DNA of 19,355 bases from Calidifontimicrobium sp964618555 (GTDB lineage: Bacteria; Pseudomonadota; Gammaproteobacteria; Burkholderiales; Burkholderiaceae_C): the NCBI GenBank assembly GCA_964618555.1, contig CAZUBF010000059.1, positions 1-19,355 of the forward strand, written 5' to 3'. The position numbers and the translations under genes were made by a program. Position 1 is the stretch's first letter, and every line of letters starts with the position of its first letter. The notes beneath the pieces are model-generated. The model was given only the letters and a program-made list of their open reading frames with translations. It had not been told where the DNA came from and ran no database searches. Below are positions 14,130-19,355 of the stretch, in pieces.

Positions 14130-15410
14130 TCAGCTCTCGGCGCGCGTCACGCGGTGGATGACCTGGATGCCGCGCAGCGCGGCGGCGGTGGCGCTTTGCA
14201 CCGCGCGGTTGACGTCGAGCGGCCCGGCGGCGGCGCCGGCGCCGAACTGGCCGCCGCTGGCACTGCCTTCGATGAAGCCACTCGAGTCGCGCACGATGTC
14301 GTCGGGCAGCGCCACGCCGTCGGTCTCGGGCTGCATGCCCACCGCGAGCACGACCAGGTCGTGCGCGTTGGCGTAGCGGTGGTAGCCCTCGGTGTCGACG
14401 CCGTGCAGCACCGGGCGTGCGGCCTTGTCGTCCCAGGCGATGCGCGCCACCTTCGATTTGACGAAGCGCACGTTCGGGTCGGCGTGCACCATCGCGTTGA
14501 AGTCCTCGAGACGGTCGATCGCGCGGATGTCGATGTAGTAGACGGTGCTGCGGGCGTCGCCGTCGGGCCAGGCCTCGGCGACGTAGCGCGTCTGCTTGAG
14601 CGTGGCCATGCAGCAGATGCGCGAGCAGTGGCGCAGGTGGTTCTCGTCGCGCGAGCCGGCGCACTGGATGAACGCGATGTCGCGGGCCGGCTGGCCGTCG
14701 GAGGGGCGCAGCAGCCGCCCTCCGGTGGGGCCGGCCGGGTCGGCCAGGCGCTCGAACTCGAGGCTGGTGATCACGTTCGGGATGCGCCCGTAGCCGTAGG
14801 GCTGGATGCGCGCCGCGTCGTACGGCTTCCAGCCGGTGGCCCAGATCACGCTGCCCACGTTCAGCGTGAGCGTGCTCTCGCGCATGTCGAGGTCGACCGC
14901 GCCGAACTTGCACGCGTCGCGCGCCTTGACGCCCTCGGGCGTGCCGACGATCGACGGGTCCAGCACGTAGCGCGCCGGGTACGCCAGCCCGTGCGGCAGG
15001 TACGCGGCGCCGATCTCGTCGAGCCCGTAGTTGTAGGGGTTGCGGATCTTCGCGGTCACCGCGCGCGCGCAGTCGCCGCATGCGGTGCAGTTGTCGTTGA
15101 CGTAGCGCGGGTGCTGCTTGACGGTGACGCGGTAGTCGCCGGCGCCGCCTTCGACCGCGGTGACCTCGGCCATCGTCAGCACGCGCACGCGGCGGTTGGC
15201 GCGCAGCCGCCGCAGGTTGATCTCGAGTCCGCAGGTCGGGTGGCACATCTTCGGGAAGTAGCGGTACAGCCGCGCGGTGCGCCCGCCCAGCGTCGGCTCG
15301 CGCTCGACGAGGATCACGTCGCGCCCGGTCTCGGCGGCTTCGAGTGCCGCCGTCATGCCACTGATGCCGCCGCCGACGACGAGCAGCGTCGGTGTCGTGG
15401 CCGCGCTCAT
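14130..15410 (-). CDS. qmoA: QmoA-like flavoprotein (HdrA family)
   Basis: The 426-residue protein begins with the FAD-binding motif VVGGGISGMTAALEAAETG. Next comes the diagnostic YFPKMCHPTCGLEINLRRL (Cys56, Cys60) shared by QmoA and HdrA. A cysteine cluster CTACGDC (108, 111, 114) plus Cys167, and FIQCAGSRD with HCSRICC (250-267), follow the HdrA scheme. The length fits QmoA rather than full HdrA or the roughly 340-residue sHdrA. With QmoB it forms the electron-entry flavin unit of a complex that in sulfate reducers connects menaquinone to APS reductase. In sulfur oxidisers it may run in the opposite direction, from sulfite oxidation to quinone. Its ATG overlaps the stop of a 21-codon reading frame. 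The fourth cysteine expected in the CXXCXXCXXXC motif is Val118. Confidence 0.92.
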   Translation of the reverse strand: MSAATTPTLLVVGGGISGMTAALEAAETGRDVILVEREPTLGGRTARLYRYFPKMCHPTCGLEINLRRLRANRRVRVLTMAEVTAVEGGAGDYRVTVKQHPRYVNDNCTACGDCARAVTAKIRNPYNYGLDEIGAAYLPHGLAYPARYVLDPSIVGTPEGVKARDACKFGAVDLDMRESTLTLNVGSVIWATGWKPYDAARIQPYGYGRIPNVITSLEFERLADPAGPTGGRLLRPSDGQPARDIAFIQCAGSRDENHLRHCSRICCMATLKQTRYVAEAWPDGDARSTVYYIDIRAIDRLEDFNAMVHADPNVRFVKSKVARIAWDDKAARPVLHGVDTEGYHRYANAHDLVVLAVGMQPETDGVALPDDIVRDSSGFIEGSASGGQFGAGAAAGPLDVNRAVQSATAAALRGIQVIHRVTRAES

Positions 15411-15472
15411 CGCACGCCCCCGGGCACCGCTTGCCGCGGACTGGGTGCTCGGCGGCGGCGCGGCGCGTTCAT
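15407..15472 (-). CDS. Possible 21-residue leader ORF coupled to qmoA
   Basis: An ATG at 15472 follows GGAG with 6-base spacing and opens a 21-codon frame rich in Arg and Pro (MNAPRRRRAPSPRQ...). Its TGA overlaps the qmoA ATG as ATGA. A good ribosome site and exact coupling suggest that it is translated to deliver ribosomes to qmoA, whose own ribosome site is less clear. The peptide itself shows no known motif. It could also be chance in GC-rich DNA, so confidence is limited. Confidence 0.35.
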   Translation of the reverse strand: MNAPRRRRAPSPRQAVPGGVR

Positions 15473-15485
15473 GCCTGGCTCCGTG

Positions 15486-15992
15486 CTACAGCGCCCGCAC
15501 GTCGAAGTGCATGCGCTCCAGGTCGCCCAGCACCCAGCGCGCCGGCGCGCCGAGCGCGGCGACGGTGCCCGGATTGACCATCCATGTCTCGCCTCCTTCG
15601 ATGTTCGCCTGTCGTTGCACGCTGGCCTCGTGGGTGTGGCCGCAGCACACCAGATCGTAGTCGCCGGTGCACGCCATGCCGCGCGCCTGGTGCGGCCAGT
15701 GCGTGACGTAGATGCGCCGCCCGCCGAGGCGCAGGTCGCCGTCGGCGCCGTGGTAGACGATCGCGCCGCCCGACTCCTGCGCCAGCCGCGCCATCGCCGG
15801 GCAGTCGCCGAGGTTGTTGCCGTGCACCACGTGCACCGGGACGCCGGCCGCGAGCAGTGGGCGCAGCGTGTTGGCGCCGATCACGTCGCCGCAGTGGATC
15901 ACCGCCTGCGCGCCTTCGCGCAATGCCGCGTCGACCGCGCCGCGCAGGGCGTCCGCTCGGTCGTGGCTGTCGGAAACGATGCAGATCTTCAA
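15486..15992 (-). CDS. YfcE/MJ0936-family metallophosphoesterase
   Basis: The protein carries the calcineurin-like phosphoesterase motifs in order: KICIVSDSHD at the start, then HCGDVIGA, HGNN, THWPH and CCGHTHEA, followed by NPGTV. These residues bind two metal ions in small cytoplasmic phosphodiesterases such as YfcE. The usual N-terminus begins Met-Lys-Ile, so a TTG at 15992 (168 residues) fits the family. However, an in-frame GTG at 16073 has AAGGG 7 bases upstream and would add 27 atypical residues; both are possible. It stands 75 bases before qmoA on the same strand and divergently from soeA, so it may share the qmo transcript. Its substrate is unknown and its link with sulfur metabolism is positional only. 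Confidence 0.88.
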   Translation of the reverse strand: MKICIVSDSHDRADALRGAVDAALREGAQAVIHCGDVIGANTLRPLLAAGVPVHVVHGNNLGDCPAMARLAQESGGAIVYHGADGDLRLGGRRIYVTHWPHQARGMACTGDYDLVCCGHTHEASVQRQANIEGGETWMVNPGTVAALGAPARWVLGDLERMHFDVRAL

Positions 15993-16079
15993 CGGGACGC
16001 GGGCAGGTGCTGACCAGCGCGCGCACGGGGCGTGCCGCGCCGAGCCGACTTGAACACAGGGCAGGCCTGGCACGGTATC

Positions 16080-16115
16080 ACCCTTGTGGGTAGCGATGCG
16101 TACCCCTTTGCGGTA
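16080..16115. promoter_or_regulatory. Near-repeat elements upstream of soeA
   Basis: The intergenic stretch before soeA contains two similar elements in the same orientation: ACCCTTGTGGGTA (16080-16092) and ACCCCTTTGCGGTA (16102-16115), with starts 22 bases apart, about two helical turns. They overlap an inverted repeat GGGTA/TACCC (16088-16092, 16101-16105). Such an arrangement is typical of a protein-binding site, possibly controlling soeA and the divergent phosphoesterase/qmo genes. The regulator is unknown, no clear -35/-10 pair was found, and no strong ribosome site precedes soeA. Confidence 0.35.
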
Positions 16116-16219
16116 ATAGACGCTCGCGACGGCGCTTGCGCCTAATCCCCACAGGTCTCAGGGTGAGGCGGGCGCGTGCCCGCATGCCCGCGCACGGCCG
16201 AACCTGACGCACACACCGC

Positions 16220-19120
16220 ATGTCGCACATCCCCTTGCACGACCCGCTGGCCGACCCGCACGCCGATGCGGCCCACGAGACGCGCAAGACCACCTGCTAC
16301 ATGTGCGCCTGCCGCTGTGGCATCCGCGTGCACCTGCGCGACGGCGTCGTGCGCTACATCGACGGCAACCCCGACCACCCGCTGAACAAGGGCGTGATCT
16401 GCGCCAAGGGTTCGTCGGGGATCATGAAGCAGTACTCGCCGGCGCGGCTGCTCAAGCCACTCAAGCGCCGCGAAGGCGCCGAGCGTGGCGCCGGCGACTT
16501 CGTCGAGATCACTTGGGACGAGGCGTTCGCGACGCTCGCCGAGCGGCTGGCGAAGATCCGCTCGACCGATCCGAAGAAGTTCGCGCTGTTCACCGGGCGC
16601 GACCAGATGCAGGCGCTGACGGGCCTGTTCGCGCGCCAGTTCGGCACGCCGAACTACGCGGCGCACGGCGGCTTCTGCTCGGTGAACATGGCCGCCGGGC
16701 TGATCTACACGATCGGCGGCTCGTTCTGGGAGTTCGGCGGCCCCGATCTCGACCGCGCCAAGCTGTTCGTCATGCTCGGCACCGCCGAGGACCACCACAG
16801 CAACCCGCTGAAGATCGCCATCGCCAAGTTCAAGCGCGACGGCGGGCGCTTCGTGTCGGTCAATCCGGTGCGCACCGGCTACTCGGCGATCGCCGACGAG
16901 TGGGTGCCGATCCGCCCCGGCACCGACGGCGCCTTCCTGCTCGCGGTGGTGCACGAGATCCTGGCCAAGGGTCTGTACGACCGCGACTTCGTCGTCAAGT
17001 ACACCAACGGCGGCGAGTTGGTCAACCTCGATGCCGCGCACGACGAATACGGCATGTTCGTGCGCACCGAGGTGCCGCAGGAGGAGGCCTGCTACGACCC
17101 GCAGAACAAGCTGTGGTGGGACCGGCACACGAACAAGCCGGTGCTGTCGCACGCCGAGGGCGCCGACCCGTTCCTGTTTGGCGAGTTCACGCTCGCCGAC
17201 GGCACGCCGGTCAAGCCGGCGTTCCAGCTGCTGCAGGAGCGCGTGGCCGACTACACGCCCGAGTGGGCGGCGCAGGTCACCGGCATCCCGGCCGAGACGA
17301 TCCGGCGGCTCGCCCACGAGATGGGCGTGACCGCGCGCGACCAGCGCATCGAGCTGCCGATCGCCTGGACCGACGCCTGGGGCCACGAGCACGACACGGT
17401 CACCGGCAACCCGGTGGCGTTCCACGCGATGCGCGGGCTGGCGGCGCACTCGAACGGCTTCCACACGATCCGCGCCCTGGGCATCCTGATGTCGCTGCTC
17501 GGCACGATCGACCGCCCCGGCGGGTTCCGACACAAGGCGCCGTTCCCGCGGCCGATCCCGCCTTGCGCGCGCACGCCGAACGACGCGCGTGCGGTCCAGC
17601 CCGGCCGCCCGCTCGACGGCATGCCGCTGGGCTGGCCTTCGGATCCCGACGACCTGTTCGTCGACGACGACGGGGCTCCGGTGCGCATCGACAAGGCGTT
17701 CTCGTGGGAGTACCCGCTGTCGGTGCACGGGATGATGCACAACGTCGTCACCAACGCCTGGCGCGGCGACCCGTACCGCATCGACACGCTGCTCATCTTC
17801 ATGGCCAACATGTCGTGGAACTCCACGATGAACACGGCCGAGGTGCGCAGGATGCTCAACGACCGCGACGACAGCGGCGAGTACAGGATCCCGTTCCTGG
17901 TCGTGGCCGACGCCTTCCACTCGGAGATGACGGCGTTCGCCGACCTGATCCTGCCCGACACGACCTACCTCGAGCGCCACGACGTGATGTCGATGCTCGA
18001 CCGGCCGATCTCCGAGTTCGACGGCCCCGTCGACGCCGTGCGCATCCCGGTGCTGCCGCCCAGCGGCGACTGCAAGCCGTTCCAGGAGGTGCTGATCGAG
18101 CTCGGCACGCGGCTCGCGCTGCCCGCGTTCGTCACGCCGCAGGGCCAGCGCAAGTACCGCGACTACCCCGACTTCATCGTCAACTGGGAGACCGAACCGG
18201 GCTCGGGCATCGGCTTCCTCGCCGGCTGGCGCGGCAAGGGCGGCGAGAAGAGCCTGGTCGGCGAGCCGAACCCGCGCCAGTGGGAGATGTACGAGCAGCA
18301 CGACTGCGTGTTCCACCACGAGCTGCCGCGCAGCTACCAGTACATGCGCAACTGGAACCAGGGCTACCTGGAGTGGAGCCGCGCGCACCGCATCACGCGC
18401 TACGCCGAGCCGATCCTGATCCACCTGTACTCCGAGGTGCTGCAGCGCTTCCGCAGCGCGGCGCAAGGCAAGGGGCTGACGCGCAAGCCGCCGGCGGCGC
18501 TGCGCCAGCGCGTGGCGACCTACTTCGATCCGCTGCCCTTCTACTACGAGCCGCTCGAGGCGCACGTCACCGACAAGCACAAGTATCCGCTGGCCGCGGT
18601 CACGCAGCGGCCGATGGCGATGTACCACTCGTGGGACTCGCAGAACGCCTGGCTGCGCCAGATCCACACCTGGAACGTGCTGTACGTCAACACGCACACC
18701 GCGCGTGCCGCCGGCATCGACGACGGCGACTGGATCTGGGTCGAGTCGCCCTGGGGCCGCGTGCGCTGCCGCGCCAGCCACAGCCAGGCGGTGGAGCCGG
18801 GCACGGTGTGGACCTGGAACGCGATCGGCAAGGCCGCCGGGGCGTGGAACCTCGAACCCGACGCCAACGAGTCGCGCCAGGGCTTCCTGCTCAACCACCT
18901 GATCAGCGACGAGCTGCCGGTGCGCGGCAGCGAGCAGCGCATCTCGAACTCCGATCCCGTCACCGGCCAGGCGGCCTGGTACGACGTGCGCGTGCGCATC
19001 GTCAAGGCGGCGCCCGACGAGCCGGCCGAGAGCGCGCCGCAGTTCGAAGCGATGCGGCGCTACCCCGGCATGGGCGAGCGGGTGCGCGAGCTGGTGTGGC
19101 CGGCGAAGGCGAAGCGATGA
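16220..19120 (+). CDS. soeA: SoeA, molybdopterin catalytic subunit of sulfite-oxidising enzyme
   Basis: The 966-residue protein is a DMSO-reductase-family molybdoenzyme. Near the N-terminus Cys26, Cys29, Cys33 and Cys61 (CYMCACRCG...VICAKG) bind a [4Fe-4S] cluster. The molybdopterin domains follow, with Cys153 in GGFCSVNMAAG as the likely Mo ligand, and the C-terminal cofactor-binding domain includes LYVNTHTARAAGI and DWIWVESPWGRVR. No twin-arginine signal is present, so it acts in the cytoplasm, as SoeA does, unlike periplasmic tetrathionate, thiosulfate or polysulfide reductases. Length and partner order (soeB directly follows) agree with SoeABC, which oxidises sulfite to sulfate and passes electrons to quinone through the SoeC membrane subunit. 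SoeC should lie beyond the right edge. The stop overlaps soeB as ATGA. Confidence 0.92.
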   Translation: MSHIPLHDPLADPHADAAHETRKTTCYMCACRCGIRVHLRDGVVRYIDGNPDHPLNKGVICAKGSSGIMKQYSPARLLKPLKRREGAERGAGDFVEITWDEAFATLAERLAKIRSTDPKKFALFTGRDQMQALTGLFARQFGTPNYAAHGGFCSVNMAAGLIYTIGGSFWEFGGPDLDRAKLFVMLGTAEDHHSNPLKIAIAKFKRDGGRFVSVNPVRTGYSAIADEWVPIRPGTDGAFLLAVVHEILAKGLYDRDFVVKYTNGGELVNLDAAHDEYGMFVRTEVPQEEACYDPQNKLWWDRHTNKPVLSHAEGADPFLFGEFTLADGTPVKPAFQLLQERVADYTPEWAAQVTGIPAETIRRLAHEMGVTARDQRIELPIAWTDAWGHEHDTVTGNPVAFHAMRGLAAHSNGFHTIRALGILMSLLGTIDRPGGFRHKAPFPRPIPPCARTPNDARAVQPGRPLDGMPLGWPSDPDDLFVDDDGAPVRIDKAFSWEYPLSVHGMMHNVVTNAWRGDPYRIDTLLIFMANMSWNSTMNTAEVRRMLNDRDDSGEYRIPFLVVADAFHSEMTAFADLILPDTTYLERHDVMSMLDRPISEFDGPVDAVRIPVLPPSGDCKPFQEVLIELGTRLALPAFVTPQGQRKYRDYPDFIVNWETEPGSGIGFLAGWRGKGGEKSLVGEPNPRQWEMYEQHDCVFHHELPRSYQYMRNWNQGYLEWSRAHRITRYAEPILIHLYSEVLQRFRSAAQGKGLTRKPPAALRQRVATYFDPLPFYYEPLEAHVTDKHKYPLAAVTQRPMAMYHSWDSQNAWLRQIHTWNVLYVNTHTARAAGIDDGDWIWVESPWGRVRCRASHSQAVEPGTVWTWNAIGKAAGAWNLEPDANESRQGFLLNHLISDELPVRGSEQRISNSDPVTGQAAWYDVRVRIVKAAPDEPAESAPQFEAMRRYPGMGERVRELVWPAKAKR

Positions 19121-19355
19121 CGCGCAAGCAGCTCGCGCTGGTCATCGACCTGAACGTGTGCGTGGGTTGCCACGCCTGCGTGACCAGCTGCAAGGAGTGG
19201 AACGGCAGCGGCGCCGCCGGCCCGATGAGCGACCAGAACCCCTTCGGCGCCGACCCCAGCGGCACCTTCTTCAACCGCGTGCTGACCTTCGAGGTCGGCG
19301 AGTTCCCGCACACCGAGACGGTGCACTTCCCGAAGTCGTGCCTGCACTGCGAGGA
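19117..19355 (+). CDS. soeB: SoeB, iron-sulfur subunit of sulfite-oxidising enzyme (cut by the right edge)
   Basis: Only the first 79 codons are present. The frame starts with ATG overlapping the soeA stop and gives an N-terminal ferredoxin motif VCVGCHACVTSCKEWN (Cys15, 18, 21 and 25). A second cysteine pair begins near the edge (KSCLHCE). This is the four-cluster ferredoxin subunit that links molybdoenzymes of this family to a NrfD-like membrane anchor. The insertion with GPMSDQNPFGADPSG between the motifs is a feature I associate with SoeB. The remaining clusters and the SoeC anchor are expected to the right. Confidence 0.9.
   Translation, partial: MTRKQLALVIDLNVCVGCHACVTSCKEWNGSGAAGPMSDQNPFGADPSGTFFNRVLTFEVGEFPHTETVHFPKSCLHCE

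Noticed and set aside
10329..15410. Assignment of the minus-strand module as the sHdr (hdrC1B1A-hyp-hdrC2B2) sulfur-oxidation complex
   Set aside because: There is only one hdrC and one hdrB. The flavin subunits are QmoA-sized and QmoB-sized with an MvhD domain, and no lipoate-binding protein gene is present.
11980..16013. Long plus-strand frames (798 and 619 codons) opposite qmoB, qmoA and the phosphoesterase
   Set aside because: They are shadows of iron-sulfur and flavin genes whose motifs are unambiguous on the minus strand.
16142..18898. Minus-strand frame of 918 codons opposite soeA
   Set aside because: The translation is rich in Val/Arg/Ala/His with no motif; soeA on the plus strand is clearly real.
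16220..19120. Tetrathionate, thiosulfate or arsenate reductase catalytic subunit
   Set aside because: No twin-arginine signal is present, and the following ferredoxin subunit and lengths fit SoeAB better.
1..19355. CRISPR arrays, tRNA genes, insertion sequences and phage genes
   Set aside because: No regularly spaced repeats, cloverleaf sequences, transposase motifs or phage-like proteins were seen on either strand.

Overview
The window is very GC-rich, densely coding DNA of betaproteobacterial character (Burkholderiales-like, of the Rubrivivax/Leptothrix sort; this is inferred from base composition and protein style). Nearly every gene belongs to sulfur metabolism or to redox chemistry linked to it. 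The organism is most likely a sulfur-oxidising chemolithotroph or phototroph.

Layout. (1) 1-5359, minus strand: an eight-gene run read from right to left. It encodes a TusA-like protein, a YeeE/YedE thiosulfate transporter, a second TusA, two DsrE/F-like proteins, an unrecognised 93-residue protein, an outer-membrane-type lipoprotein with two rhodanese domains, and a multihaem c-type cytochrome lipoprotein cut by the left edge. Several stops and starts overlap, so this looks like one operon. (2) 5603-8120, minus strand: an OmpR-type response regulator, an EnvZ-type histidine kinase and a single-domain rhodanese. (3) 8252-10310, plus strand: a class II (c'-like) cytochrome, an OmpP1/FadL outer membrane protein and a two-helix DUF2892 membrane protein. 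(4) 10329-15410, minus strand: qmoA-qmoB-hdrC-hdrB, a flavin/iron-sulfur/CCG-domain electron-transfer module of the Qmo/heterodisulfide-reductase type, preceded by a YfcE-like phosphodiesterase (15486-15992). (5) 16220 to the right edge, plus strand: soeA and the start of soeB, the cytoplasmic molybdenum sulfite-oxidising enzyme.

How they may work together (inference). Reduced sulfur is handled at the cell surface by the rhodanese lipoprotein and multihaem cytochrome, and imported as thiosulfate or sulfane sulfur by YeeE/YedE. TusA/DsrE/rhodanese proteins then pass it along in the cytoplasm. Sulfite is oxidised by SoeABC, and the Qmo-HdrCB module exchanges electrons with the quinone pool or a soluble carrier. 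The two-component system beside the rhodanese is a candidate sulfur or redox sensor. No aprAB, dsrAB or sox genes are visible here. No tRNA, rRNA, CRISPR array, insertion sequence or phage gene was seen.
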